Source: Sulfurimonas sp.
Lineage (GTDB): Bacteria > Campylobacterota > Campylobacteria > Campylobacterales > Sulfurimonadaceae
Reading direction: 5' to 3'
Length of the DNA: 64,000 nt
Assembly: GCA_028687935.1 (NCBI GenBank)
Contig: JAQTZE010000006.1
Location: 1-64,000 of the forward strand
Part shown: positions 46,224-57,151 of the stretch, piece by piece
Numbering within the stretch: position 1 is the first letter of the stretch
Layout of the letters: every line of letters begins with the position of its first letter
Translations under genes and position numbers: made by a program
The notes under the pieces: model-generated
The model's input: only the letters and a program-made list of their open reading frames with translations
Told to the model about the DNA's origin: nothing
Databases searched by the model: none

Positions 46224-46985
46224 ATGTCAAAAACTATAACATTTATCGGCAATGGAAACATGGCACTTAGCATCGCAAAAGGCCTTAAATCTGACTACAC
46301 AATTGAAGCGGTTGGAAGAAGTCTACAAAGCTTGGAAGTGTTTGAAAAAAAACTTGGCATTACAATTGAGAAACATCTTCTTAAAGATTTTGACATTGGG
46401 GAGAAAACCCTGCTATTTTGTGTAAAACCCGCAAATGTTGCAGAAGTAGGCGCACAACTCAAAGGAACAGCGAGAGTGCTCTACTCTGTTCTTGCAGGGA
46501 CATCTTTAGAAAAACTTCGTACCAATATCAGCACAAACGCAGTGGTGAGAACTATGCCAAATTTAGCGGCGAGTGTAAATAAATCGATGACAACACTCAC
46601 CGGTGACACTGCGTTTCAAGCAGAAGCAGAGCAACTCTTAGGTGCTATCGGCAAAACGCAGTGGCTTGGAAGTGAAAAAGAGATAGATATTGCCACTGCG
46701 CTTGCAGGAAGCGGACCTGCCTATCTTGCACTCATAGCAGAGGCACTTGCAGATGGGGCAGTCAAAGAAGGTCTCAAACGCGATGATGCTATGGCTATCA
46801 TGCGTGGCCTTTTTGAGGGTTTTGGAACACTTATACAAGAAATCCACCCTGCACTGCTTAAAGACGGTGTAATGAGCCCTGGAGGAACAACAGCAGCAGG
46901 ATATGCAGCGCTAGAAAATGGAAATGTGAGAAATGCGTGTATAAACGCAATAGAAAAAGCTCATAAAAGAGCTAAAGAGCTGTAA
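46224..46985 (+). CDS. proC: Pyrroline-5-carboxylate reductase ProC
   Basis: The ATG at 46224 follows AAAGGA and gives the standard NAD(P)-binding opening TITFIGNGNMALSIAKGL. The frame to 46065 overlaps proB and is not used. 253 residues with the GSGPAYLALIAEALADG and SPGGTTAAG blocks of the family. It catalyses the last step of proline synthesis. It is divergent from proBA with a 67-base gap that should hold both promoters. Confidence 0.95.
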   Translation: MSKTITFIGNGNMALSIAKGLKSDYTIEAVGRSLQSLEVFEKKLGITIEKHLLKDFDIGEKTLLFCVKPANVAEVGAQLKGTARVLYSVLAGTSLEKLRTNISTNAVVRTMPNLAASVNKSMTTLTGDTAFQAEAEQLLGAIGKTQWLGSEKEIDIATALAGSGPAYLALIAEALADGAVKEGLKRDDAMAIMRGLFEGFGTLIQEIHPALLKDGVMSPGGTTAAGYAALENGNVRNACINAIEKAHKRAKEL

Positions 46986-47020
46986 TTATTTACACCTTAG
47001 CCATTTTAAGATTATAGCTT

Positions 47021-47036
47021 GCCCCTTATTGGGGGC
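47021..47036. terminator. Hairpin between proC and thrC
   Basis: GCCCC and GGGGC separated by TTATTG lie between the convergent genes. There is no clear T run on either side, so this is a weak candidate. Confidence 0.4.
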
Positions 47037-47054
47037 GGATTACTTCTTGGCGTA

Positions 47055-48527
47055 TTATAAAAACTTCAATATCTCTTTTTCAATATCTTCTTTTTGGATA
47101 ACACTGCCTTGAACGATCTTTTTACTAAAGAGACCTTTTACCATCGCTGGAATTTCAAGGCTTGCTGTTTTGGAAATAGACTCAAGCGCTACGATATCCT
47201 GAGCATCTTTTTCTCCTGTAAGCGCATTTGCAATCACTGGAGAGAATTTTGTCCACTCGGCCGTAGAATAGATAATCGTTTTAATTTCAGGATTTGAGCA
47301 TGTTTCAAAAGATTTAAAACATGTCGCAGTATGTGGATCCATAAGATAAGCGTTGTTTTCAAACGTCTCTTTGATGTACGCTTTGCCTTCATCTCCATTA
47401 CAAAAATCAGCGTCAAAACATTCACGAAGTGTTGCAAGTTCAGAAGATGTAAGCTCATAAGCATTTTTACTTTCAAGATCTTCCATAAGTTCTTTCGTAC
47501 GCACTGCACCAAAAAGGTCAAACAAAACTCTCTCTACATTTGAAGACTTTAAGATATCCATTGCAGGAGAAGTTGTGTTGACTACTTTCATAGTACGCAG
47601 ATCATATTTTCCATCTCTTATTAGACGAGTAAGGACATTATTCTCATTCGATGAGATGATGATCTTCTCTACAGGAAGACCCATCTTCCATGCATAGTAT
47701 CCACCTAAGGCATTACCAAAGTTTCCGCTTGGAACATTGAGATAGACTTTTTCACCCATACTCACTGCGTTTTGACGTACAAGCTCAAGGTAGCTGTGGA
47801 TGTGATAGATGATTTGAAAGATTATACGCCCGAAGTTTACGGAGTTTGCTGCGGAGAGAGAGATATTTTTTTCTCTCAAAGCTGCGTTAAATTCGCTTGA
47901 AGCCAAAAGACGCTTGAGTGCATTTTGTGCATCATCAAAAACGCCATGAATTCCTATAACTTTAAGATTTTTTGCATCTTCTGTAACCATCTGCAGACGC
48001 TGCACATCACTTGTTCCTCCATCAGGATAGAGACAAGCTACTTGAACATTTGCACGGTTTTTGAAAGTCTCCAAAGCAGCGGGACCTGTATCACCACTTG
48101 TAGCTGCTAAGATAAGATAGTTTTCATTGCGTTTTTGAGCGATAGAAGAAAGTACAATTCCAAAAGGTTGCAGTGCCATATCTTTAAACGCACGTGTAGG
48201 ACCGTGATAGAGTTCACTTACATAAAGGTTTTCTCTTACTTTTACAACAGGAACAGGATTGTTTTTATCATCGAAGTCATCATACAAAGCGAGTGCTTCT
48301 TCTATCACTGCTTTGTCAATATCTATCTCAAAGCGAGAGAGCATATCAAATGCTAAAGTTTTATAAGAAGAGTGAAGGTGTTTGATTAAAAAAGCCTCAC
48401 CGAGTTCTGGAAGTTTTTCTGGGACATATAAGCCACCAAATGAAGCTATTGGAGAGAGTATAGCCTCAGAGAATGTAACCATTTTAGGTCTATTTTCGTC
48501 GTATCCACGCGTTTGTATAAAGTTCAT
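47055..48527 (-). CDS. thrC: Threonine synthase
   Basis: 490 residues, the long ThrC form. The PLP lysine is in GPTRAFKDMALQ near 105, and AATSGDTGPAALE and NSVNFGRI are family blocks. It converts phosphohomoserine to threonine. The start ATG is followed by NFIQTRGYDE, a usual ThrC opening. It is a single gene, convergent with proC. Confidence 0.95.
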   Translation of the reverse strand: MNFIQTRGYDENRPKMVTFSEAILSPIASFGGLYVPEKLPELGEAFLIKHLHSSYKTLAFDMLSRFEIDIDKAVIEEALALYDDFDDKNNPVPVVKVRENLYVSELYHGPTRAFKDMALQPFGIVLSSIAQKRNENYLILAATSGDTGPAALETFKNRANVQVACLYPDGGTSDVQRLQMVTEDAKNLKVIGIHGVFDDAQNALKRLLASSEFNAALREKNISLSAANSVNFGRIIFQIIYHIHSYLELVRQNAVSMGEKVYLNVPSGNFGNALGGYYAWKMGLPVEKIIISSNENNVLTRLIRDGKYDLRTMKVVNTTSPAMDILKSSNVERVLFDLFGAVRTKELMEDLESKNAYELTSSELATLRECFDADFCNGDEGKAYIKETFENNAYLMDPHTATCFKSFETCSNPEIKTIIYSTAEWTKFSPVIANALTGEKDAQDIVALESISKTASLEIPAMVKGLFSKKIVQGSVIQKEDIEKEILKFL

Positions 48528-48583
48528 ATTTTGCTCTAAAGTTGATTTTTGCGGATTATATCAAAAGTTTACTATGATAGTTT

Positions 48584-49018
48584 TTAATCTCTATTGCTGC
48601 CTCTATGTGGATTATTGATCTTCTGTGCTGATGTAGATTTACTGAGATAGGAAAGAAAAGAGACAAAAATCAAAAAGAGCAAGCTAACTGCAATGACTTC
48701 ATAACCAATAGCCCATACTATAAATATGGAACTCATATCTAAGAGTAAGAACTTTTCAAAGGCAACTTCTGCAATAAATATAAAAAGAAATAAAACACCA
48801 ACAATGTAGGGGATTAAAATGATATAAAGTGTAAGGGCAAAATTCTCCCAACCTTCAGGAGAGAGAACATATTTGTTGACATCAATCTCTTGAGAACCAA
48901 AAGATTCTCTTTTTTTTCGTTCTTGATTGATTTTTGCTGCATAACTTCTCGTATCTTCTACACTATCATAGTAAATCGAACCGTTGTTATTATCTTTTTT
49001 ATATGCAGATTTTTTCAT
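48584..49018 (-). CDS. Unknown membrane protein
   Basis: 144 residues: a charged, Ser/Asn-rich N-terminal 60 residues, then two membrane segments at about 64-88 and 100-125. No recognisable motif. It lies between thrC and the EnvC-like gene, all leftward, but gaps of 56 and 64 bases suggest independent expression. Confidence 0.6.
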   Translation of the reverse strand: MKKSAYKKDNNNGSIYYDSVEDTRSYAAKINQERKKRESFGSQEIDVNKYVLSPEGWENFALTLYIILIPYIVGVLFLFIFIAEVAFEKFLLLDMSSIFIVWAIGYEVIAVSLLFLIFVSFLSYLSKSTSAQKINNPHRGSNRD

Positions 49019-49082
49019 AATTTCTCATTTCTTTCAGAATAGAAATATTATATCACAAAAAAAATTAAATTAAAAAATCATT

Positions 49083-50303
49083 CTACTCAAAAAGATTACT
49101 CGGATTGACATGTGCTGATTTTTGTGTCACTTCAAAGACAAGTTCATCTTTTACACGCCCTATCGTATATCCTTGCTTTATTTTTTTCCCCTTACTTATA
49201 TTAGGAGAGATTTGTGAAAGGTTTGCATATATCGTATGCAGACCATTGGCATGCTCAACAATAACTACGTTATCCAAAACAGCTGTCTTATCTGCATAGA
49301 TAACTTTTCCATTGAGAACTGTTTTGACCTTCGCATCATTTTGTGTTGGTTTGAGCGATATGGATTCATTGAAGATCTTTATCCCATAAATAGGATCGGT
49401 ATAGGTCCCATACTTTTTAGAAATTGTATACGAATCAAGAGGAGCGATTGTCTTCTCTCCAGCGTATTTTGCTGTCGCTACTGCTTCATAACTACTTCCA
49501 ACTTTTTTTACACTTGGAAGGCTTCCTGTATCTTTGACACCCTTATCTGCGAAAGCTTCTGCACGACTTGCCTCTTCTTTTGCTCTATTTGACTCATCAA
49601 TTTTTATGATATTGAGCTGAGAGAGTGTCTTTTTCAGTGAATCTTGTTTTTTAAGTATTTTTTTGAGTTCATCTTTATAAGAGTTTTTTGCCAACTCCAA
49701 CTTTTTAAGAGACTTTTTATTCTCTTCTTGCGTTTTAAGAAGCTCTTTTCTTTTTTTATCTATACTCGCAATAGATGCTTCGAGATTATTTGTAAACTTA
49801 TTGAGTACATCTATGTCTTTAGAGTTTTCAAAATAACGGCTATTGAGTTCTTGCACTCTTATTTTTGATGCATCAAGCATCTTTTTTAGTACTTCAAATT
49901 CTATAAGAGAGTCTGCGTTTATCGCATAATCTTCTTCGAGGATAACCGTAAGTGAAACACTTTGCGCTATAACAAAAACTAAATCTTCTTCAATAGTATC
50001 CTGCTCACTTTTGAGTGTTCCTTGAGAGCTCTTGAGTGCTTTTAGCTCTCCAATATTATCGCTGTAGCTGCTCTCTTTTTCTTTGAGTTCTGCTTTTATC
50101 TTCTCAAGATATTCGTTTTGTTTTTCCAGCTCTTTTTTTTGGATCAAAATAGCACTTGCAGTTTGATCCATCTTTTTATTAAGCTCAAGAGTGTTTTTTG
50201 AGTAGGAGTCCAGTTCCGTGCTTGTTTTATTGATCTTAGAATCAATATCCGTTTTTGCATAAACGCTACAACTCACAAGGATGCATAAAAATATTCGTAT
50301 CAT
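49083..50303 (-). CDS. EnvC-like murein hydrolase activator (degenerate M23)
   Basis: 406 residues: a signal peptide (MIRIFLCILVSCSVYA), a long coiled coil (about 20-240), then a LytM/M23 domain (about 285-405). The zinc ligands of active M23 enzymes are absent: the HxxxD site reads NESIS and the YAHL site reads YANL. EnvC has the same loss and activates amidases instead of cutting peptidoglycan. It overlaps ftsX by four bases, and EnvC works with FtsEX in division, so this match is firm. Confidence 0.85.
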   Translation of the reverse strand: MIRIFLCILVSCSVYAKTDIDSKINKTSTELDSYSKNTLELNKKMDQTASAILIQKKELEKQNEYLEKIKAELKEKESSYSDNIGELKALKSSQGTLKSEQDTIEEDLVFVIAQSVSLTVILEEDYAINADSLIEFEVLKKMLDASKIRVQELNSRYFENSKDIDVLNKFTNNLEASIASIDKKRKELLKTQEENKKSLKKLELAKNSYKDELKKILKKQDSLKKTLSQLNIIKIDESNRAKEEASRAEAFADKGVKDTGSLPSVKKVGSSYEAVATAKYAGEKTIAPLDSYTISKKYGTYTDPIYGIKIFNESISLKPTQNDAKVKTVLNGKVIYADKTAVLDNVVIVEHANGLHTIYANLSQISPNISKGKKIKQGYTIGRVKDELVFEVTQKSAHVNPSNLFE

Positions 50304-51112
50304 ACCTCTTCTTTGTGCCCTAAAACTATGAGCGTTGCCAAAAGTATTGATAAGAACATAGCTACACCTGCAAGCATTGCAAAGTCATACAAAGGATCAA
50401 AGAGAACAATATGAATACCAATATCTTGGAACTGTTTAAGTACCCATTCAGAGGATGACATATAAGCGAAAAGCCCAAAAGCCACAGCACTGGTTATAAG
50501 CGCGTCTACGATAGCAAGTCTAAAAAGTACCGCTGAACGCAACCAAGTCGGTGCACCAAAGAGAGCCATAATACTCATACGTTCACTATGCTTAAACTGC
50601 CAGATGCGAAGTTCTTTAAATATCAGTAGCGTGGTAATGACAAAGATTGAAACAGCGAAAAGTGAAACGACATTTTTAAATAAAAGTAGTAATTTGTATG
50701 TCGTATCATGCGACTGTGAAAAATTCTCTACTTTACTTACAGTTTTATTACTCAAAAGTTTTTTCGTTACGCTATCTATCTCTCCTGGAGATGGATAATG
50801 TTTGAGTTTTACCTTATAAAATTTTGGAAGTGTATGTTTGAGTAGTTCCATATTTTTGCTACTCATACCCGTATTGAGTCTTTGAATGACATCATCAGGA
50901 GAGAGTTCCATCATTGCGTTTATTCTCTCATCAGCCTCAACAATTGCCTTGTCACTCAAAACACTGTTACTCACGACAACAAGAGAGTAGTTTGTAGCCA
51001 GATTGTCTTTATACGCCGTTACTGAACGATCCACAATAGTAAATATTTGAATAGAAAAAAGGATACTCAAAAGCGCTATAACGAGTGAGAGGTGATTCTT
51101 AATTGACTTCAT
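50300..51112 (-). CDS. ftsX: Cell division protein FtsX
   Basis: The ATG at 51112 has GGGAG six bases upstream; it overlaps ftsE by 14 bases. About 270 residues: TM1 near 8-30, a periplasmic domain of about 130 residues, then three TM segments near 155, 205 and 245. It forms the FtsEX complex that relays ATP hydrolysis to EnvC-type activators at the septum, and the activator gene follows directly. Confidence 0.9.
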   Translation of the reverse strand: MKSIKNHLSLVIALLSILFSIQIFTIVDRSVTAYKDNLATNYSLVVVSNSVLSDKAIVEADERINAMMELSPDDVIQRLNTGMSSKNMELLKHTLPKFYKVKLKHYPSPGEIDSVTKKLLSNKTVSKVENFSQSHDTTYKLLLLFKNVVSLFAVSIFVITTLLIFKELRIWQFKHSERMSIMALFGAPTWLRSAVLFRLAIVDALITSAVAFGLFAYMSSSEWVLKQFQDIGIHIVLFDPLYDFAMLAGVAMFLSILLATLIVLGHKEEV

Positions 51113-51770
51113 GAATACTCCCAAACTCAATATGAAAATGTTTGTATGCAACGCCCATTGCTTCTGGAATATGGTGTGTGACTACGATAACAGTCGTCTT
51201 AAGTTGTGTATTAGCACCCTCTAGCAAATTCCAAATAAGCTGTGAAGAGTAGTCATCAAGATTTCCTGTTGGTTCATCTGCTAGGATAAGAATAGGATTA
51301 TGAGAAAGCGCACGAGCCATAGCTACACGCTGTTGTTCCCCACCACTAAGCTCCATCGGGTATTTTCCTGCTTGGTGCTTCAAACGTACATGTTTGAGTA
51401 AACTCTCGACCTGATTTTGTGTGATACTTTTTTCATATCCATTGATGATCAGCGGAAGCATGATATTTTTTTCTATCGTCCACTCTTTTACAAGTTTATA
51501 GTCCTGAAAAACGATACCAATATGTCTTCGTAAAAAGTTTAATTTTGAACCTGAAACGCCACGTAACTCGACACCGCCAACAATAAGACTTCCCTCTTTA
51601 GGTTTCAGTGCTCCATAAAGAGATTTCAGCAGCGTCGATTTTCCGCTTCCACTTGCACCAGTTATGAAGATAAAACTTCCAGAATTTATAGAAAAATTTG
51701 CTTTATTAATTATGGTTTCATCATTTGAGTAAGATAAAGAGAGATTGTTTGCGATGATAACCTTATCCAT
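51099..51770 (-). CDS. ftsE: Cell division ATP-binding protein FtsE
   Basis: The start at 51770 overlaps the trmB stop by eight bases and gives [14 protein letters not shown]; the longer frame lies inside trmB. 223 residues with Walker [10 protein letters not shown] near 34-42, signature LSGGEQQR near 138 and Walker B ILADEPTG. The ABC ATPase of the FtsEX complex on the inner face of the membrane. Confidence 0.93.
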   Translation of the reverse strand: MDKVIIANNLSLSYSNDETIINKANFSINSGSFIFITGASGSGKSTLLKSLYGALKPKEGSLIVGGVELRGVSGSKLNFLRRHIGIVFQDYKLVKEWTIEKNIMLPLIINGYEKSITQNQVESLLKHVRLKHQAGKYPMELSGGEQQRVAMARALSHNPILILADEPTGNLDDYSSQLIWNLLEGANTQLKTTVIVVTHHIPEAMGVAYKHFHIEFGSIHEVN

Positions 51771-52935
51771 GTAACAGACCATTAAGATATGTATGTGCTT
51801 TAAGATTGCTTTTTGAACGAAGTGGCAGAGTATCAAAATAAGATGCTTTGCCTGCGTTTATAAGTAAATAAAGGTGCTCTGGCCGATCGAAGCTTCCCAT
51901 TGATAAACGCAGCATAACTCCGTCACTTAAGCTGTATGCTCTCTCAAAGTGTATAAATCCTGCCTCAAATTTTTGTGTGCTTCCATGTAATTTTAGGATT
52001 GCATCATTACTCATTTTTACGGCTTCGAAAGAAAAATTACCTTCAATTGAAAGTACATCAGACTCTTCTTCGTTGATCATACTGACGTCATAGATATTTT
52101 TTTGCATCTTTTTCCATCTATCTTCATATTTGGAACTGATAGCGATATCTTTGTTTTTATTGATGTGTAAGATAGTTTTATTAAACGCAATAAAAGTCTC
52201 ATACGAGTAGGCATAATAATTTTCACTATCTGTACGCAATTCAAGTCTTCCCTCTACTTTGAGGACACGTCTTGCTTCTTCTATAAAGTTCGTAGAGATG
52301 ACACGTCTATGTGGCTTTTTATCCCAAGGAACTGGGAAGTGCACATAAATTTTATCTACAAGATTTGATGGAATGAGTTCCATAAAGAGTCTTGCGTCAT
52401 AGTTTAGAATAAGAATATTTTCAATTTTTTGGATACTTATCTGCTTTAAAACTTGCTCAATTGAGGGTCCATGAATTTCTAAACCGATAAAAAGTAGATT
52501 AGGATTATTGAGTGCTTGATGTAAGAGATGGCGACCTGAACCAAATCCCACTTCGATGCGTATCTCTTTATCATTTGGAAAATCTGATGCAAAATACTCT
52601 ATATTTTTAAGAGCAGTGACCTCTTGAAGATGCATATTTTTTTTAGAAATCGGTACATTTGAAGCAAGTACTTCAAGCCCAGCTACATCTGCATATGCAA
52701 GAAGCGCTTTGTGCACATTAAATATAGCTGCCGGTCTTGTAAGCTTATCTGATTTCAGCAGATGCTTATTCTCTTCATCTTGAACTAATAAAAAAAACTT
52801 ATCCCCATCAACACTTACAGAGATAAGTTTTTCATCATTATGATTTACATTGTTTGCTATATAATCAAAAGAAACGCCATTGCGTGTCTGGGGAAAATCA
52901 ATAGCTTTAAACTCTTTTATATGCAGGTGCGGCAT
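51763..52935 (-). CDS. trmB: tRNA (guanine-46-N7)-methyltransferase TrmB, long form
   Basis: 390 residues compared with about 240 in E. coli. The catalytic core (about 130-300) has [15 protein letters not shown] (motif I), GLEIHGPSI and [15 protein letters not shown], the TrmB signature. An N-terminal extension of about 120 residues and a C-terminal one of about 80 are typical of Campylobacterota TrmB. It forms m7G46 in tRNA. Start overlaps the end of the FN3 gene by one base. Confidence 0.9.
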   Translation of the reverse strand: MPHLHIKEFKAIDFPQTRNGVSFDYIANNVNHNDEKLISVSVDGDKFFLLVQDEENKHLLKSDKLTRPAAIFNVHKALLAYADVAGLEVLASNVPISKKNMHLQEVTALKNIEYFASDFPNDKEIRIEVGFGSGRHLLHQALNNPNLLFIGLEIHGPSIEQVLKQISIQKIENILILNYDARLFMELIPSNLVDKIYVHFPVPWDKKPHRRVISTNFIEEARRVLKVEGRLELRTDSENYYAYSYETFIAFNKTILHINKNKDIAISSKYEDRWKKMQKNIYDVSMINEEESDVLSIEGNFSFEAVKMSNDAILKLHGSTQKFEAGFIHFERAYSLSDGVMLRLSMGSFDRPEHLYLLINAGKASYFDTLPLRSKSNLKAHTYLNGLLHG

Positions 52936-54332
52936 TAAATCTCACTTAGGTCTAAATTATCAGCCGGAATTATAGTGTTTTCATCTTCAACTTTCACATC
53001 TTCCATTGGTGTTGTTTGAATATTTTGCATATCTTGTTGCACAGCTCTTTTTTGCAAAGGATTTGCCTTGACATTTTCGGATGTAGTGATAGTCACAGCT
53101 GCACTTGCCTGAGAAAGAATATTATATTGATCAACACCGTAAACTTTATAGATGTACGTTGTACTTGGCTTAAGGTTTCTATCTAAAAATGTTTGGGTTC
53201 TAAGTCCTTTAAACTCTTCATGCGACTCTTCAAACCAACCGATCTTCTCGTCTCTTGAAACAACATAATTTTTTATACGTGTATCAAGATTGCTCCAAGT
53301 AAGTTCAACACCGTTATTTTTATAACCTGAAGCTACAATTATTGGAGCGATAGGTTTGTCTAAAGTAGAACCTTGGACAGTATAGTCATCATTTTTACTC
53401 TCAAGTCCATCTTTGTCTAAGACACTGATTCTGTAAAAATAGTTACGACCATCTTCTTCAATCTTATCTACATGAACTGTATTAAGCAGTGAAGCGATTA
53501 ATGTATATTGCCCATCAGCATTCTCTGATCTATAAACATTATATTTATAAAAATCTCTTGCGTTTGATTCGTTCCATGTCACTTTGATACTTTTTGGCAA
53601 GTTTCTTGTTGCTTGGATATTAGATATTCCCTCAGGAAGAGGTTTTGTGACTACTTTTACTATCTCAGATGGTTTTGATGTAATTCCATCATATGTCACA
53701 GCGAAGATTCTATACATGTAGATATAATTATCTTTAAGATCCGTATCGATATACTCAACGCTCAATCTACCTTGCGCTCTTCCAATCTCTTGAAATTCAT
53801 CTTCATTAGCAGCTTTACGCTCTAACTTGTAGTACTCAACTTTTGCGTTTGTATGCGGTCTCCAGATAATCTTTGCAGATCTTGGCATATCTGTTACACT
53901 GTATAACCATGATACAGAGTCAAAAAGATCAAGTGTTTTTACGCCAACAAGACGACCTTGAGGAGATTGTGAACCTTTGGAATAGGTTCTAAAATAGTAT
54001 TTATAGCTGCTATTTGGCGCGACATATCTATCTGTATAGTGCGTCACATAACGACTCTCAACTTTATCATAGTAACGCATCACAGAATCACTCGAATCCT
54101 TGGCATCCGAATCTATTCTGTAAACATAGACCCCTTCTACCCGTGGATCTTTAATACTTTTCCACTCAAACGCAATCGCATTCATATCCGCGACCATACC
54201 GTTTTCGGTCAATTCCACTTGTGGAAGAGAGCCATCTATTGCTATTTCTTTGTCTGCTAAAGGTGTTCCCGCACAGCCGTTAAAGATCAGAAGTGAAGCA
54301 CTGAGTAATGTTGCCAGCGTCAATAATTTCAT
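52935..54332 (-). CDS. Fibronectin type III repeat lipoprotein
   Basis: 465 residues. A lipoprotein signal (LLIFNGC, lipid Cys19) is followed by four FN3-like modules at roughly 35-125, 130-230, 233-325 and 328-425, each with the W..., Y.Y.V..., S..S or similar pattern ([44 protein letters not shown]). The tail is Gln/Asp-rich. It would stand on the periplasmic side as an adhesin-like or envelope scaffold protein. The start overlaps the rluD gene by 53 bases. Confidence 0.82.
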   Translation of the reverse strand: MKLLTLATLLSASLLIFNGCAGTPLADKEIAIDGSLPQVELTENGMVADMNAIAFEWKSIKDPRVEGVYVYRIDSDAKDSSDSVMRYYDKVESRYVTHYTDRYVAPNSSYKYYFRTYSKGSQSPQGRLVGVKTLDLFDSVSWLYSVTDMPRSAKIIWRPHTNAKVEYYKLERKAANEDEFQEIGRAQGRLSVEYIDTDLKDNYIYMYRIFAVTYDGITSKPSEIVKVVTKPLPEGISNIQATRNLPKSIKVTWNESNARDFYKYNVYRSENADGQYTLIASLLNTVHVDKIEEDGRNYFYRISVLDKDGLESKNDDYTVQGSTLDKPIAPIIVASGYKNNGVELTWSNLDTRIKNYVVSRDEKIGWFEESHEEFKGLRTQTFLDRNLKPSTTYIYKVYGVDQYNILSQASAAVTITTSENVKANPLQKRAVQQDMQNIQTTPMEDVKVEDENTIIPADNLDLSEI

Positions 54333-55251
54333 TCAAATTCTCCGTATTAAATTTTTTCTCTACGTATTCCATCATTTCACTCTCAACAGGTGCAATAAAA
54401 TGCAAGGTTTCTTTGCTCGTTGGATGGATAAAATATATCAAATAAGCGTGAAGCAAGATGCGTTCCGATTTGTCTGCTTTTGGGCTTGTCGCATAGATAT
54501 GATCTCCAATAATATGACGACTCAAGCTTTCAAGATGTACACGTATCTGATGTGTTCGTCCTGTAAAAAGTTTACACGCTATAAGTTGACTTTTTTCATC
54601 GTCTGAGAGTAAAAGTTCTTTAAACATTGTCTTGGCATATTTCCCACCATCTGTAACTGTCATCTTTAAACGGTTATGAGAGCTTCTACCTATGTTTTTC
54701 TCAACTGTAGTCAACGCATCTTTTAACGGTGGCGTGATTACTGCTAGATAGTATCGTCCCATACTTTTATCTTGTAGTTGTTGTGACAAGAACTCATGCG
54801 CTTTGTTATTTTTCGCAATAACCATAGCCCCGCTCGTACCTTTGTCAAGTCTATGAACGATACCATGACGTTCCTCTCCGCTAATTGTCGAGAGACGTAT
54901 ACCTTTATGTTTGAGCCAGTCGACAAGTGTTGGCTCTTTTACGCTTGGTGCAGGATGCACAGTGACACCACTTGGCTTGTTAATAACTAAAACATCTTCA
55001 TCTTCATAAAGAACTTCTACGTCAAACGCGACCTTTTGTGCTCTCTCTTCTTTAGCTTCTGGAAAAACAACTTTAACTTTTTGTCCTACTTTGAGTTTTA
55101 CACCTGGACGTGATACAGGCTTTTCATCTACATAAACTGCATCTAATTTTATTAGTTGCGCTATCTGAGAGCGTGTTTGCTCGATCTTTGTTGACAAAAA
55201 CGTATCTAAACGCTCTACATCTTCACAAATATATATTTCTTCTCTGTTCAT
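54280..55251 (-). CDS. rluD: 23S rRNA pseudouridine synthase, RluD family
   Basis: 323 residues with an N-terminal S4 RNA-binding domain (about 12-70) and the synthase domain with HRLDKGTSGAMVIAKN near 128-143 (catalytic Asp in RLDKGTSG), then LFTGRTHQIRVHLE near 215. It isomerises uridines in helix 69 of 23S rRNA if it is RluD; the RluA/RluC groups cannot be fully excluded. The end overlaps the FN3 lipoprotein gene by 53 bases. Confidence 0.85.
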   Translation of the reverse strand: MNREEIYICEDVERLDTFLSTKIEQTRSQIAQLIKLDAVYVDEKPVSRPGVKLKVGQKVKVVFPEAKEERAQKVAFDVEVLYEDEDVLVINKPSGVTVHPAPSVKEPTLVDWLKHKGIRLSTISGEERHGIVHRLDKGTSGAMVIAKNNKAHEFLSQQLQDKSMGRYYLAVITPPLKDALTTVEKNIGRSSHNRLKMTVTDGGKYAKTMFKELLLSDDEKSQLIACKLFTGRTHQIRVHLESLSRHIIGDHIYATSPKADKSERILLHAYLIYFIHPTSKETLHFIAPVESEMMEYVEKKFNTENLNEIIDAGNITQCFTSDL

Positions 55252-55300
55252 TTTTAACCTTTATGATACAATTCTTACAATTATTTTAGGAGTTATAAGT

Positions 55301-56413
55301 TTGTGGAGATTTGATAAAAGTATTTTAGCACAATTCGACTTTCTTTCTATTGTGCTTATTCTACCATTGATTATAACTTCAAATTGGCTTATCGGTGAAG
55401 CCGTTCCTGCTTTGGCTCAAAAACAGCTTGCATATATCGGTGTGGCGGCACTTGTCTTCGCTGGTGTCTTTTTTCTTCCTATCCGCCGCATGAGCTGGCT
55501 TATTCCACTTGTTTATTGGGTCACTATCGTTCTTCTTTTAGGCGTAGAATTCTTTGGTCATGCAAGACTCGGTGCACAGCGATGGATAGATATCCCTTTT
55601 ATAAACGCAACGATACAACCCTCAGAGTTTGTCAAACCTGCGCTTATCCTTATGTTGGCTTATCTCATTAGCAGAAGTCCACCACCGACACTAGGGTACA
55701 ATCTCAAAGAATTTTTAAAAATCAGCTTTTATATTCTTCTTCCTTTTGTTCTTATAGCCAAAGAGCCTGACTTGGGGACTGCCCTTGTACTCCTGCTTAT
55801 AGGCTATGGCATCTTGTTTTTTGTAGGCGTTCAATGGAAGATCTGGGCAACTATTATCGCTGGTATTCTTCTTTTTTCTCCACTTGCATATAAGTTTATG
55901 CTTCATGACTATCAAAAGACAAGAATCAAAGACTTCCTAAGCGAAAAGCCCTCGTACCACGTCCAACAATCCATCATCGCTATAGGTTCTGGAGGATTCA
56001 CAGGCAAAGACAAAGACGATGCGACACAAACGCAGATGAAATTTCTTCCTATTGCGACAAGTGACTTTATCTTTGCATTTTTAGTTGAAAGAACAGGCTT
56101 TTTAGGAGCGCTTGGTATTATTTTAGTCTATATTGTGCTAATTTTCCATCTTCTAAGTATGAGTGTTTTCAATAAAGATTATTATATTAAAGTTGTGACT
56201 ATCGGGATTGCGTTTATGATCTTTATCTATATGGGTGTTAATATCGCCATGACCATAGGATTTGCTCCAGTTGTTGGAGTTCCTTTGCCTATGTTTAGCT
56301 ATGGAGGAAGTAGTTTTTTAAACTTTATCATCCTCTTTGCCATCATGCAAAACCTCATTGCGTTTCGATATAAAGATATGTATGATGGGCGCGGGAAAAA
56401 AAGTTTTCTCTAA
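55301..56413 (+). CDS. rodA: Rod-shape protein RodA (SEDS glycosyltransferase)
   Basis: A TTG start at 55301, eight bases after AGGAG. 370 residues with about ten TM segments and the SEDS blocks: GAQRWIDIPFINATIQPSEFVKPALI near 90-115, KEPDLGTALV near 150, GSGGFTGKDKDDATQTQMKFLP near 227-248, and GVPLPMFSYGGSS near 325-337. It polymerises glycan strands during side-wall growth with a class B PBP. The long signature VPLPMFSYGGSS is complete. Confidence 0.92.
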   Translation: MWRFDKSILAQFDFLSIVLILPLIITSNWLIGEAVPALAQKQLAYIGVAALVFAGVFFLPIRRMSWLIPLVYWVTIVLLLGVEFFGHARLGAQRWIDIPFINATIQPSEFVKPALILMLAYLISRSPPPTLGYNLKEFLKISFYILLPFVLIAKEPDLGTALVLLLIGYGILFFVGVQWKIWATIIAGILLFSPLAYKFMLHDYQKTRIKDFLSEKPSYHVQQSIIAIGSGGFTGKDKDDATQTQMKFLPIATSDFIFAFLVERTGFLGALGIILVYIVLIFHLLSMSVFNKDYYIKVVTIGIAFMIFIYMGVNIAMTIGFAPVVGVPLPMFSYGGSSFLNFIILFAIMQNLIAFRYKDMYDGRGKKSFL

Positions 56414-56428
56414 ACAAAGGAGTCTCTC

Positions 56429-57097
56429 TTGAATATCTTGATAGTTGAAGATAATATCCCTGTTGCAAATCAGCTTGCCAAACTTCTTAAGAGTGAAAAA
56501 TACAGCTGCGACATAGCGTACGGATATACCCAAGCAAAAGAGTTTCTTGATAAAAACTCCTATTCTACTCTTTTATTGGATTGGAACTTAGGAGATGGTG
56601 ACGGACTGGAACTTCTTAAAGAGATCCGTCTCCTTGCGATGGATCTTCCGGTACTGATGCTCTCTGCAAACTCTGAGATAAACGAACGGGTTATGGTACT
56701 TGATGCTGGGGCAGATGATTATCTCTGCAAGCCCTATTCTAATATTGAACTCTTAGCTCGGATGCGTGTTTTACTCCGTAAAGGCAGTAAAGAGAAATCT
56801 TCTTTACTTAGAGCAGAAGATGTTACACTCGATATCACGACCCATGAAGTTCTTGTTGGAGACTTGCTTGTACAATTAACAGCAGCAGAATTTGATCTGC
56901 TTGAGCTATTTATGAAAAACCAAAATATAGTCCTCACCCGCTACCAACTCAGTGAACATATCAACAAAGACAACTATTCTATAAAGCACAGTAATCTAGT
57001 CGACGTGCATATAAAAAATCTGCGAAAAAAACTTGATCGAAAAGATCTCATACAAAATGTACGAGGTATTGGGTATAAAATAAACAAATCTTCATAA
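56429..57097 (+). CDS. OmpR-family response regulator
   Basis: 222 residues from a TTG at 56429 preceded by AAAGGAG. The receiver has phospho-Asp51 in LLLDWNLGDGDG and Lys in CKPYS near 102. A winged-helix output domain (about 128-220) ends with VRGIGYKI, as in OmpR/PhoB. It starts 15 bases after rodA and probably pairs with the histidine kinase at 60920-62959, five genes downstream in the same direction. Targets likely include the cytochrome and barrel genes between them. Confidence 0.88.
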   Translation: MNILIVEDNIPVANQLAKLLKSEKYSCDIAYGYTQAKEFLDKNSYSTLLLDWNLGDGDGLELLKEIRLLAMDLPVLMLSANSEINERVMVLDAGADDYLCKPYSNIELLARMRVLLRKGSKEKSSLLRAEDVTLDITTHEVLVGDLLVQLTAAEFDLLELFMKNQNIVLTRYQLSEHINKDNYSIKHSNLVDVHIKNLRKKLDRKDLIQNVRGIGYKINKSS

Positions 57098-57151
57098 TAT
57101 CTTCATTCTCTTCTTATAAGATTCTAAAATATCTATTTATAAGGAGATTTT